A stretch of 7,657 nucleotides of DNA, taken from positions 1 through 7,657 of the forward strand of contig JAKAEG010000159.1 in the NCBI GenBank assembly GCA_021819985.1. Reading direction: 5' to 3'. Each line of letters begins with the position of its first letter. Within the stretch, counting starts at the first letter, position 1. Both the position numbers and the translations under genes were made by a program. The notes under the pieces are model-generated. The model saw nothing but the letters and a program-made list of their open reading frames with translations. It was not told the origin of the DNA and did no database searches. This stretch comes from Nitrospirota bacterium. Its GTDB lineage: Bacteria; Nitrospirota; Thermodesulfovibrionia; Thermodesulfovibrionales; JdFR-88. Below, piece by piece: positions 1 to 7,040 of this stretch.

Positions 1-1033
1 CCTCTCCAAAGGTCGCCATTTCCCTGTATATTTTTAGCCCCGCTTCTATCAGTCCCATCGCAAGCGCGGCCCCGGTCCCTTCGCCAAGGCGCAGCCCAAG
101 GTCGATCATCGGGGGAAGCCCCATTTTTTCAAGCATTGCAAGATGCCCGGCCTCGACAGATTTGTGCGAGGCGAACATGTAGTCCGCCGCAGCCGGTTGA
201 AGCGCATAGGCAATCAGCGCACCCGCCGTGGAAATAAACCCGTCTATCACAACCGGCACCCTGTTTGCCGCTGCCCCCAGCACGAGCCCTGCAATGCCGC
301 CTATCTCCGCGCCGCCCACCTTGGAAAGCACATCCAAAGCGTCATTGGGGTCCGGTGCGTTGAGCCGTATCGCATCCTCGATAATTTTTATTTTTCTTTC
401 AAGCGAACTGCCGGTAATCCCTGTCCCTTTGCCTGTGACCTGGGCGGCATTCTTGCCCGTCAGCACAGAGGCTATCGCGCTTGAAGGGGTCGTGTTGCCT
501 ATACCCATATCGCCCGTACCAAAGAGCGTAAAACCTTTTTTGGCGAACCTGCCAGCCAGCCTGATGCCTGCCTCGATACTTTTAATGGCTTCGCCCCGCG
601 TCATGGCCGGGCCTTTGGCGAAATTTCTGGTCCCTTTTACCACCTTGGCGTCAACCAGGCCTGATATCTTTCCGAAATCATGGTTTACGCCCATATCTAT
701 GATCACAACCCTTGCCCCCGCATGGCGCGCAAGCACGTTTATTCCCGCTCCGCCCGCAAGGAAGTTGTGGACCATCTGCACGGTCACCTCCCTCGGATAG
801 GCCGATACGCCTTCATCAACCACGCCGTGGTCACCGGCAAAGGTGAATATCACTTTTTTGCACAGGGGCGGGAGGGGATCTTCCATAATGGCGACAAGCC
901 TTTCCGCGAACTCTTCAAGCCTGCCAAGGCTGCCTGGCGGTTTGGTGAGATTATCCAGTCGTTTCCGGGCGACTGTGATCCAGTTGCGGTCAACCGGTTT
1001 TATGTTTTCAAGCGTGGCTTTAAGCAGTTTCAT
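1..1033 (-). CDS. cobT: Nicotinate-nucleotide--dimethylbenzimidazole phosphoribosyltransferase, 3' end cut by window edge
   Basis: CobT transfers phosphoribose from nicotinate mononucleotide to a benzimidazole base, giving the alpha-ribotide that becomes the lower ligand of cobalamin; it is cytosolic. I translated this frame directly: 344 residues are visible and the frame runs off position 1 with no stop. The family is usually about 350 residues, so only a few are missing. Family signatures seen: KPPGSLGRLE (res. 31-40), FAGDHGVVDEGVSAYP (65-80), GTGDMGIGNTTPSSA (172-186), and RLGEGTGAALAMGLIEAG near the end. E318 of GEGTG corresponds to the catalytic Glu of Salmonella CobT (E317). D175 stands where Salmonella has the second important Glu (E174). 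The ATG at 1033 overlaps the stop of the upstream radical SAM gene (ATGA) and has a good Shine-Dalgarno 9 nt upstream. Its place at the end of a benzimidazole operon suggests it activates the base made by the upstream enzymes. Confidence 0.96.
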   Translation of the reverse strand, partial: MKLLKATLENIKPVDRNWITVARKRLDNLTKPPGSLGRLEEFAERLVAIMEDPLPPLCKKVIFTFAGDHGVVDEGVSAYPREVTVQMVHNFLAGGAGINVLARHAGARVVIIDMGVNHDFGKISGLVDAKVVKGTRNFAKGPAMTRGEAIKSIEAGIRLAGRFAKKGFTLFGTGDMGIGNTTPSSAIASVLTGKNAAQVTGKGTGITGSSLERKIKIIEDAIRLNAPDPNDALDVLSKVGGAEIGGIAGLVLGAAANRVPVVIDGFISTAGALIAYALQPAAADYMFASHKSVEAGHLAMLEKMGLPPMIDLGLRLGEGTGAALAMGLIEAGLKIYREMATFGE

Positions 1034-2568
1034 TTAGAAAAATCTCCTGTGATCTTTAAATTAAATCGCCCGGAACGGCCCGCAGAAATGAGCCGTGATA
1101 TCTCTTTTTCCGCACGGGTTGCAAGAAGTTCGATCTTTTCAGGGCCAAGCCGCTCCCCGGACATTAGTCTTGAAAGCGCGCTTTCAAACAGCCCTATGAA
1201 AAACCTGTTTATCTCATTATATTTTCCGGCGGCTTCGGGCGGAGGAATGGTCCTTCCGCTCCAGATATCATCCATCTGGAGGAAGAGGTAATTGGCAATT
1301 CTCCTCATAAGCGAAGCCAGTTCGCCCACTTCAGGCACGCTGAATTGCGCGCTCCCCTCGTAAGCCGTGACCGTCTCCAGCCGCCCTTCCATCGAAAGTG
1401 CTTTGTATGCCTCTGTGCCCTTCAATATTATCTGGTGGTGATTAAGCACGTTTGCGGTGACCGGCAGGTTTTCAAGCAGGCGGTTTCTTTTCAGAAATTC
1501 CAGGTTGGCCTTCAGGTCTTCGAGCGCGGAGCCGGGCTCAAACATGATGAAACCGATATTGGGTTCGATATCGTATTTTCTGAGTATCTTCAGGGCCTCT
1601 TCGCCTTGCCGTACAGTCGTCATCTTTTTCATTCTTTTAAGGGAATCATCCCTGCCGCTTTCAAGGCCCACGAGTATCTGGCGCAATCCGGACCGGGCCA
1701 GGGCGCAAATGGTTTCATCCTTTATGTCGTTTACCCTTGCCTCTATGCCAAAACGTATATTCAGCGGCCCAAGCATGGAGGCCAGGCGAAGGGCTCTTTC
1801 CTGTCCTTTAGCGCCCGGACCAAAAAAATTGGGATCGGTGAAATAGAAATCCCGCGTCCCGAATTCGGAGACAATGGAGTTGATCTCTTCCGTTATGTTT
1901 TCAGGGCTTCGGCCCCGCCACCCGGCCCCGGCAAAGGAACTTGTGTGGCAGAAGGTGCATTTTCCGTAGCACCCCCGGCTTCCAAGCAGATTTACCTCAG
2001 GCAGCCGCAGCATGGCAGGTGTTTTTTTGCGGACCGGAAACGGAAGCACGTCAAGGTCCTCCGCAATATCCGGCTTTGAAAAATCCCCGCCGCCACCAGC
2101 CAAAAGAAGCCCCGGAATGTCTAATTTACATCTCCCGGAAGAAAGCGCGTCAGCCAAACTCTTAAACGTGATTTCAGGCTCCCCCACTATAACGCCGTCA
2201 ATCGAAGGGAAGAGGGCAAAGATGTCACTCAATGCAAAGGTTGGGTAGTATCCGTAAGCCGCCATAAAGCGGGGTTCGAATTCCTGTTTAATGCCGGAAA
2301 GGAAGTTTGAAAGCGCCCGGTCTTCCCCCCAGTGATATATCATATGCACCCCGATTATATCGGGCGGGAATGCGCGGACCCTGCTTTTTATTTCTTCATA
2401 AGAGAGCCCTTCCAGATGCCCCTCGATTATCTCCACTTCGTGCCCCTCTTTGAGAAGCGTTGCCGCCGTGTAGCCCGAAAGAAGGCAGGAGGAAAGCGGA
2501 GTATTGGCTATATCGTTGCAGCGCTCCGGGATCCTTGGCCTTGGGTGCTCGATAAGTATTATTTTCAT
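1030..2568 (-). CDS. bzaE: B12-binding-domain radical SAM protein, probable BzaE (last step to 5,6-dimethylbenzimidazole)
   Basis: Cytosolic protein of 512 residues from the chosen start. Residues 1-170 look like an N-terminal cobalamin-binding Rossmann domain (start MKIILIEHPRPRIP, then SGYTAATLLKEGHEVEIIEG, PPDIIGVHMIYHW, IDGVIVGEPEITFKSL); the classical DxHxxG His-on motif is not seen. The radical SAM motif CxxxCxxC is CYGKCTFC at C200, C204, C207, followed by a barrel segment with YFTDPNFFG and LVGLESG. I start at the ATG at 2568 because it overlaps the preceding stop (ATGA), the same junction style as the next gene. An ATG at 2595 would add nine residues lying across the G9 tract. In the known pathway BzaE converts 5-methoxy-6-methylbenzimidazole to 5,6-dimethylbenzimidazole. 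The D/E assignment rests on gene order (after bzaC, before cobT) and could be swapped with the neighbour. Taken alone it would be called only a B12-binding radical SAM protein; context raises confidence. Confidence 0.8.
   Translation of the reverse strand: MKIILIEHPRPRIPERCNDIANTPLSSCLLSGYTAATLLKEGHEVEIIEGHLEGLSYEEIKSRVRAFPPDIIGVHMIYHWGEDRALSNFLSGIKQEFEPRFMAAYGYYPTFALSDIFALFPSIDGVIVGEPEITFKSLADALSSGRCKLDIPGLLLAGGGGDFSKPDIAEDLDVLPFPVRKKTPAMLRLPEVNLLGSRGCYGKCTFCHTSSFAGAGWRGRSPENITEEINSIVSEFGTRDFYFTDPNFFGPGAKGQERALRLASMLGPLNIRFGIEARVNDIKDETICALARSGLRQILVGLESGRDDSLKRMKKMTTVRQGEEALKILRKYDIEPNIGFIMFEPGSALEDLKANLEFLKRNRLLENLPVTANVLNHHQIILKGTEAYKALSMEGRLETVTAYEGSAQFSVPEVGELASLMRRIANYLFLQMDDIWSGRTIPPPEAAGKYNEINRFFIGLFESALSRLMSGERLGPEKIELLATRAEKEISRLISAGRSGRFNLKITGDFSK
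1043..1048 (-). promoter_or_regulatory. Shine-Dalgarno of cobT
   Basis: AGGAGA on the minus strand, 9 nt before the cobT ATG and inside the last codons of the upstream gene. It supports the ATG at 1033 and lets cobT initiate on its own in addition to coupling through the ATGA overlap. Confidence 0.75.
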
Positions 2569-3932
2569 TCCGGCAGGTTTCCCCCCCCCTGCCATGAGGC
2601 GACGTTTAGTCCGAAATGGAGAGTTTCCAGCTCATACCTGAAGGTCTCAAGCGGGGGAGGATTGTAATAGGCCGGATACAAAAGGTCCGTCCCTTCCCTG
2701 ATGATCCCTTTTTGCCTTGCCATGGCCTCTACCGGTGTGCCGGGCAATATTCTTATATTATTTAAAACGATGGTGCCCAGGTTTCTTTTCGGGCTGTGCA
2801 GGTCGTAGAGGCGCTCGATCAGAGCTATGGCCTTACCTTTTGTTTTTTCCGATTCTCCGGGGGCGTTGACCATGAAATGGTAGACCGTGAGCATGCCGGT
2901 TTCCGCGGACACACGGGCCGCCTTAAGGATGTCTTTTTCGGACATCTTCTTGCCCAGTGCGTGGAGCGCCTCATTGCAGAGGCCGTCCGGGGAAAATGAG
3001 ATGCACTCGCATCCCGCCCTCTCATAAAGGGACGCGCTCTTTGGATCAAAAAGAGATTCCCGGAAAAAGCCGTTCCATTTTATCTTCAGTTTCCTTCGCA
3101 GGATTTCCCGGCATACCTCTTCCAGATGTATACTGGGGCTGTTAACCACGGGGTCCGTGAAATGGAACCGGTCAATGCCCCATTTTTTGTTTGCCTGCTC
3201 TATCTCATCCACTATCGCCAGAGGCGTACGGAGCCTTGCCTTTTTCCCCTGAAGGGCAGGATATACGCAGTATGAGCAGTTGTATGGACAGCCGCGTTTG
3301 CCCTCAATGCCAAAAGCGGGCGTGTAGGAGTTCAGATCCAGATATGCTCCGGGATCGAGAATGGTTTTGTCGGCCGGTATGTAAACAGACATATCGGGTT
3401 TTTTCGTTTTTGTTTTTACAGACCCGGCCTTTTTTATTGTTTCGCCCTCCCTTATCAGGATATTTTCCAAGGCGGGAGGGTTTTCGATAGAATGTACAAG
3501 CGCTGGCAGGCTGTATTCCGCCTCGCCTGTAATGCCGAATTTTATTTCCGGCAGCTCGCTCATTATGCGTCTGGCAAATAATGAAAATCCCGTGCCCCCG
3601 GCCATGATGACCGCCTGTGGCAAAACAGATGCCGAAAGCCGGACCGCCGCGGCGAACTGGGGCATGAACGAGGCCTGCCTGTTTGCAAGCGGGTCCAGGT
3701 TCCTAAGGGAAAACCCGGCCACATCTGGCCGCAGTTCCAGAAGTTTTTCCCTTAAAGCCGTGTACGGGTCTTTGTCCTTTTGAAGGTTCATGTCCAGCAC
3801 GAACACCTCATGGCCCGCCTCTCTTAACCGTGTGGCAAGAAGGACAATGCCAATAGGATAGATCCTTTCTGAAGAGGCGTTTCCCACCGAAGGGGCCTGG
3901 ACCAGAAGCACGCGTCTTTTCCGGTTTTTCAT
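2565..3932 (-). CDS. bzaD: B12-binding-domain radical SAM protein, probable BzaD (C-methylation of 5-methoxybenzimidazole)
   Basis: Cytosolic protein of 455 residues. The N-terminal part (about 5-160) is a B12-binding Rossmann-type domain: VLLVQAPSVG, YPIGIVLLATRLREAGHEVFVLDMN, RPDVAGFSLRN, VIMAGGTGFSLFA, GITGEAEYSLPALV. The radical SAM domain follows with CPYNCSYC at C215, C219, C222, then FHFTDPVVNSP and ECISFSPDGLCNEALHALGKKMS. This is the architecture of cobalamin-dependent radical SAM methylases. In the anaerobic pathway BzaD methylates 5-methoxybenzimidazole at C6. Assigned as D rather than E because it is the first radical SAM gene after bzaC, matching the bzaC-bzaD-bzaE order known from Eubacterium limosum. 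The ATG lies 6 nt after the bzaC stop; the Shine-Dalgarno is weak (only GGAA), so coupling is likely. Its 3' end carries a G9 tract and overlaps the next gene by ATGA. Confidence 0.8.
   Translation of the reverse strand: MKNRKRRVLLVQAPSVGNASSERIYPIGIVLLATRLREAGHEVFVLDMNLQKDKDPYTALREKLLELRPDVAGFSLRNLDPLANRQASFMPQFAAAVRLSASVLPQAVIMAGGTGFSLFARRIMSELPEIKFGITGEAEYSLPALVHSIENPPALENILIREGETIKKAGSVKTKTKKPDMSVYIPADKTILDPGAYLDLNSYTPAFGIEGKRGCPYNCSYCVYPALQGKKARLRTPLAIVDEIEQANKKWGIDRFHFTDPVVNSPSIHLEEVCREILRRKLKIKWNGFFRESLFDPKSASLYERAGCECISFSPDGLCNEALHALGKKMSEKDILKAARVSAETGMLTVYHFMVNAPGESEKTKGKAIALIERLYDLHSPKRNLGTIVLNNIRILPGTPVEAMARQKGIIREGTDLLYPAYYNPPPLETFRYELETLHFGLNVASWQGGGNLPE
2572..2593 (-). promoter_or_regulatory. 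G9 tract inside a small hairpin, just upstream of the bzaE start
   Basis: The plus strand has nine C in a row at 2581-2589, which is G9 in the mRNA. Flanking GGCAGG and CCTGCC (2572-2577 and 2588-2593) can pair as a 6-bp stem with a G-rich 10-nt loop, ending 3 nt before the bzaE ATG. The tract encodes the GGG near the BzaD C-terminus (WQGGGNLPE). No ordinary Shine-Dalgarno sits at the right distance from the bzaE start, so initiation probably depends on coupling to bzaD translation. Homopolymers of this length are prone to slippage and to miscounting in sequencing. Confidence 0.5.
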
Positions 3933-3938
3933 TTCACA

Positions 3939-5498
3939 TTATTCCAGAAGGAGCAGGGCGAAATATTTTGCGTACTCGTCCTTGCCGCGCAGCGTTTTTA
4001 ATTTTATCCCGGCCCTTTTTACCGTCTCGAATACGTCGATACCGGCGCCTTCCATCGAGGGGCGTATCATGTCAGGATCTTTTATTTTTACGCATTTCGT
4101 CTTGCAGGAGGAGCAAAGGGAGCAGGGGCCGGCCCAAAAGGAAAAGGCCTTGTAAAAACCTGAGTTGAACGCCTCTTTTTCCGCCTTTAACACCTTCAGC
4201 TGAAAGTCCCTCGACGGCGGCTCACCTTCAAGCAGCAGGGCTGTCCGGCAGTCATTAATCAGCGCCTTTGTTTCTTCCTCTGTTATCGAATTTGGAGGAC
4301 AATTGGGCTTCTTTCCGTAATGGGCGCAGCCGTAGCGGCATTTCAGGTTTGTCCATCCCGGTATATGGATATCGCTTGCCCGGATGGAAACGGCATTTCT
4401 GAACCCAATCGCAAGGATCCTGTTTATGAGACCTGCCGTTTTGTCCAGGCATAATTTTTGGAGCGAGATGAGATCTTTCGAGGCAAAAACCAAAGCGGTG
4501 TCCGACTCAAGAGGGGCAAGCCCGGCCACCGAAAGTCCGGTATCTTCCAGTTCTTTTTTGAGGGCGTCATAGGAAAACACCATGCCGTTAAAAGTATTAA
4601 TGAACATGTTCAGATCAAAGAGAGATGCCTTATCCGGCCGGTGCTCATGGAAAAAATCATGGATAATAAGCAGCCCTTTTTCAGATAAACACCTCGCGGC
4701 ATTTTCAATTATATGAGACAGTTCCTTTTTGGAATAGGCATGTATTATATTCGAAAGTACAATGAGGCTGAACCTTTCGGCCTCAAACGGCCAGGGGGCA
4801 AGGACATTGGCCGGACACAGGCTGGCCCTTTTTTTCTCATGCATCATTTTGCCTGTCAATTCAAGGATTTCAGGCAGGTCCATCAGGGTTGCCTTAAGAG
4901 AGGGCGCATGTTCCAGAAACCCCGCGCTTATTGCCCCGGAGCCGCAGCCAACATCGAGCATCTCGCCTTCAAGCGGGAAAGAGCCCAAAAGCGGTAGTAT
5001 CACTTTTATCTTCCCTCTTGCGGCCGCATCCATCGCCCTCATGTATTGCCGTCTGCGTTTTTTTATTTCCTTGTCCTGGGATGAGGGCAAAAAGTCCTTC
5101 CTGCCGCCCTTTTTAAGACAGTCCCTGAGGCCTGCCCAAGGCTGGCGCAGCTCTTTTCTCCACAAGACGGAATCTCCCATATAATCTGGGTTGCCTGAGA
5201 CCAGATACCTGGCAGACGCCAGCGAATTGAAATAAATTTTTTCCGCCCTGCCGATTAGCCCCGTCTGGCAGAGGGCATTTAAAAATCGCGCAAGAGGCTC
5301 TTTTTTTATGCGGAGCCTCCGGGACAGTTCTTCCAGGGTCATGCCATGCGGCTCAAAAAAAGTGAAAATGCCAAGCTCCACGGCGGCAAACAGGGTTTCG
5401 GAGAGCCAGTATGAGGTGGCAAGGTCCTCGATCTGTTGAAAGCCGGAGTCCTGCGGATCGCAGTTATTCTGCGGATTGTAACGGGCAAAAGTCCGCAC
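3939..5498 (-). CDS. bzaC: SAM-dependent O-methyltransferase fused to a C-terminal Cys-rich DUF2284-like domain; probable BzaC
   Basis: Protein of 519 residues. Residues about 20-125 form a winged-helix/dimerization region typical of small-molecule O-methyltransferases (SYWLSETLFAAVELGIFTFF, MTLEELSRRLRI). Residues about 130-340 are a class I methyltransferase: motif I MLDVGCGSGA at 180-189, the acidic MDLPE (D207), then FSLIVLSNIIHAYS and GLLIIHDFF. In the anaerobic B12-ligand pathway BzaC O-methylates 5-hydroxybenzimidazole. The remaining part, about 345-519, resembles DUF2284 (predicted metal-binding) with C387-x3-C391-x8-C400 and C459-x2-C462-x2-C465-x3-C469, enough cysteines for one or two Fe-S clusters or zinc sites. 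A plain O-methyltransferase of this type would end near residue 340, so this is a fusion. The start is GTG at 5498: the preceding in-frame codons are AAA and then the TAA of bzaF, so no upstream start exists, and the next Met (res. 53) would cut into the fold. No Shine-Dalgarno is evident, suggesting translational reinitiation. Confidence 0.83.
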   Translation of the reverse strand: MRTFARYNPQNNCDPQDSGFQQIEDLATSYWLSETLFAAVELGIFTFFEPHGMTLEELSRRLRIKKEPLARFLNALCQTGLIGRAEKIYFNSLASARYLVSGNPDYMGDSVLWRKELRQPWAGLRDCLKKGGRKDFLPSSQDKEIKKRRRQYMRAMDAAARGKIKVILPLLGSFPLEGEMLDVGCGSGAISAGFLEHAPSLKATLMDLPEILELTGKMMHEKKRASLCPANVLAPWPFEAERFSLIVLSNIIHAYSKKELSHIIENAARCLSEKGLLIIHDFFHEHRPDKASLFDLNMFINTFNGMVFSYDALKKELEDTGLSVAGLAPLESDTALVFASKDLISLQKLCLDKTAGLINRILAIGFRNAVSIRASDIHIPGWTNLKCRYGCAHYGKKPNCPPNSITEEETKALINDCRTALLLEGEPPSRDFQLKVLKAEKEAFNSGFYKAFSFWAGPCSLCSSCKTKCVKIKDPDMIRPSMEGAGIDVFETVKRAGIKLKTLRGKDEYAKYFALLLLE

Positions 5499-5501
5499 TT
5501 T

Positions 5502-6803
5502 TTATTGCTTGTCCGAGTCCGCCATGTTTTTTTCGAACATGCCCCTCAGCATGTCATTTGCGCAAAAACGGCCGCACATCGTGCAGGAGTGTTCGTCGCC
5601 GTCTCCCCTTTTCTTTTTTATCTCCAGAGCACGCTCAGGGTCTATGGCCAGCCTGAACTGTGTGTCCCATTGCATGTCGCGCCTGGCCTTGGCCATCTCC
5701 TTGTCCGAGTCCATTTTTTTGTTCTTTATCATGTCCCCCACGTGGGCGGCGATCCTTGCCGCTATAACGCCTTCGCGCACGTCCTCGGGGAAGGGCAGTC
5801 CCAGGTGCTCGCTTGGAGTAACATAGCAGATGAAATCCGCTCCATAGGATGAGGAAAGCGCGGCCCCGATTGCGGCCGTAATATGGTCATACCCCGGGGC
5901 GATGTCGGTGGTTATCGGGCCAAGCATATAAAAAGGCGACCCGCCGCTCATCTTCTTCTCCATGATGATGTTTGCCTCTATCTCGTTTATCGGGATGTGC
6001 CCAGGGCCCTCCACCATGGTCTGGCAGCCCGCCTGCCTGCCTGTTTCAGCCAGCTCGCAGTTGATAAGGAGTTCCTGTATCTGCACCCTGTCGGTGGAGT
6101 CGTGGATAGCGCCGGCCCGGAACCCGTTTCCAAGGCTAAGGACGGTGTCGTGCTTTTTAAGTATCTCCACCACGCGGTCGAAGTGCTCGTACAGGGGATT
6201 TTCCATGTTGTTGTGCTCCATCCAGGCGACCATGTAGGAGCCGCCTTTTGAGACCAGGCCGCCATAGCGATAATGCTGCCGCCTCAGCATCTCGACCGTT
6301 TTTCTGTTTATTCCGCAATGGATGGCCATGAAGCCCACGCCTTCCTCGCACTGTTTTTCGGTGATCTCAAAAAGGAGTTCGGCGGGCATTTTCACGGCCG
6401 CGCCGTATTTTTCAATTGCGATTGCGAAGGCCTCGTAGAGCGGCACCGTGCCTATGGGAAGGCTGATGGCGTCCATTACCGCCCGCCTTATGCCGGCGAT
6501 GTCGCCGCCCACGCTCAGGTCCATAAGGGTGTCCGCGCCGTATCTTTCGGCCACCTTCGCTTTTTCGACCTCCATCTGTACGTCGGCGATCGAGGTGGAC
6601 GTGCCTATCGATGCGTTCACTTTTGTCCTCAGCCCGCGTCCTATGCCGTTTATCCTGCCTTTTCTGTGCAGGTTTGCCGGTATGACGACCTGGCCTTTTG
6701 AGATGCGCTCTCTTATGGTCTCTTCGTCAAGTCCCTCATCCTTGGCTACAATTTTTGCTTCATCCGTGATCTCCCCCTTGAGGGCGCGTTCAAGCTGGGT
6801 CAT
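5502..6803 (-). CDS. bzaF: ThiC-family 5-hydroxybenzimidazole synthase, probable BzaF
   Basis: A 433-residue radical SAM enzyme of the ThiC family. ThiC rearranges aminoimidazole ribotide (AIR) to the thiamin pyrimidine; its paralog BzaF turns AIR into 5-hydroxybenzimidazole. Family motifs seen: RTKVNASIGTS (59-69; many ThiC have VNAN here), ERYGADTLMDLSVGGD (87-101), MVEGPGHIPINE (263-274), FYMLGPITTDIAPGYDHITAAIG (291-313), CYVTPSEHLGLP (326-337), and a C-terminal cluster motif at C407, C410, C414. That motif is C-x2-C-x3-C and continues ANDMLRGMFEKN, unlike the AMK/SMK-type tail I expect after it in ThiC. I prefer BzaF over ThiC because the gene is the first of an operon with a methyltransferase, two B12-type radical SAM proteins and cobT, under a cobalamin riboswitch rather than a TPP riboswitch. 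The ATG is well placed 9 nt after AAGGAGG. One ThiC-like gene instead of a bzaA-bzaB pair fits the BzaF type. It could still be a ThiC by sequence alone. Confidence 0.88.
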   Translation of the reverse strand: MTQLERALKGEITDEAKIVAKDEGLDEETIRERISKGQVVIPANLHRKGRINGIGRGLRTKVNASIGTSTSIADVQMEVEKAKVAERYGADTLMDLSVGGDIAGIRRAVMDAISLPIGTVPLYEAFAIAIEKYGAAVKMPAELLFEITEKQCEEGVGFMAIHCGINRKTVEMLRRQHYRYGGLVSKGGSYMVAWMEHNNMENPLYEHFDRVVEILKKHDTVLSLGNGFRAGAIHDSTDRVQIQELLINCELAETGRQAGCQTMVEGPGHIPINEIEANIIMEKKMSGGSPFYMLGPITTDIAPGYDHITAAIGAALSSSYGADFICYVTPSEHLGLPFPEDVREGVIAARIAAHVGDMIKNKKMDSDKEMAKARRDMQWDTQFRLAIDPERALEIKKKRGDGDEHSCTMCGRFCANDMLRGMFEKNMADSDKQ

Positions 6804-6812
6804 CTCAAAAAG

Positions 6813-6819
6813 CCTCCTT
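6813..6819 (-). promoter_or_regulatory. Strong Shine-Dalgarno of bzaF
   Basis: AAGGAGG on the minus strand, 9 nt before the ATG at 6803. It is the strongest ribosome binding site in the operon and fixes the bzaF start. It is not obviously paired with the leader hairpins, which suggests control by termination rather than by hiding this site. Confidence 0.85.
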
Positions 6820-6843
6820 GGTTAAATTGAAATTTGATTTGGG

Positions 6844-6890
6844 CAAAATTAAAATAAAAATCCCCAATGCGGAAATGAAAATATTTCCGC
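6844..6890 (-). terminator. Candidate riboswitch-controlled intrinsic terminator (proximal)
   Basis: On the minus strand an 8-bp perfect stem (GCGGAAAT at 6890-6883 with ATTTCCGC at 6876-6869, loop of 6) is followed after a short ATTGGGGA spacer by a T-rich tract (6860-6844, mostly T). It lies between the aptamer and the bzaF ribosome binding site, where a regulated terminator is expected. The gap between stem and T-tract is long for a classical terminator, so it may instead be only a leader hairpin. Confidence 0.42.
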
Positions 6891-6949
6891 CTCGAGGATT
6901 TCCTATAAAAGTTTTTGTTGGACTTTTTAAATAAAAAGAAAAAAATTTC

Positions 6950-6990
6950 AAAAAAAATTTCCTCCACGGGAAATGCGGGCGAATGCCCGC
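6950..6990 (-). terminator. Candidate terminator (distal): two abutting hairpins and T8
   Basis: In transcript order: GCGGGC-ATTC-GCCCGC, a perfect 6-bp stem with a tetraloop (6990-6975), directly followed by ATTTCC/GGAAAT (6974-6969 and 6962-6957) running into eight T (6957-6950). The strong GC stem plus the U-tract right after the second stem looks like a termination structure downstream of the cobalamin aptamer. Which of the two leader candidates acts as the switch cannot be settled by eye. Confidence 0.45.
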
Positions 6991-6996
6991 TTATTA

Positions 6997-7036
6997 TGGC
7001 CTCTGGAAATCATTTTGCGGCATTTTTTAGAGGCCA
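6997..7036 (-). promoter_or_regulatory. Leader stem competing with a possible aptamer tertiary contact
   Basis: TGGCCTCT (minus 7036-7029) pairs perfectly over 8 bp with AGAGGCCA (7004-6997), loop of 24. The first strand overlaps AGTGGCC (7038-7032), which is also complementary over 7 nt to GGCCACT inside the aptamer (7116-7110). The two pairings exclude each other, as expected for a ligand-sensing expression platform. The pairing is seen in the sequence; its role is inferred. Confidence 0.4.
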
Positions 7037-7040
7037 CTTT

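Noticed and set aside
228..800. Long open frame on the plus strand
   Set aside because: It is antisense to cobT, whose minus-strand translation carries all the CobT motifs; the plus-strand protein is low-complexity and unlike any family.
1345..2079. Plus-strand open frame of 244 codons
   Set aside because: Antisense shadow of the radical SAM gene bzaE with no domain and no ribosome binding site in context.
2568..2595. bzaE starting at the ATG at 2595
   Set aside because: The start at 2568 makes the ATGA overlap seen again at the next junction and begins the Rossmann beta strand directly; the nine extra residues are encoded by the G9 tract.
1030..3932. Radical SAM proteins of hopanoid, bacteriochlorophyll or antibiotic pathways
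   Set aside because: The domain order is compatible, but no genes of those pathways are nearby, while the flanking bzaF, bzaC and cobT point to lower-ligand synthesis.
5502..6803. Thiamin biosynthesis gene thiC
   Set aside because: Strong family similarity, but no TPP riboswitch and no other thiamin gene is present; the leader is a cobalamin riboswitch and the partners are bza genes.
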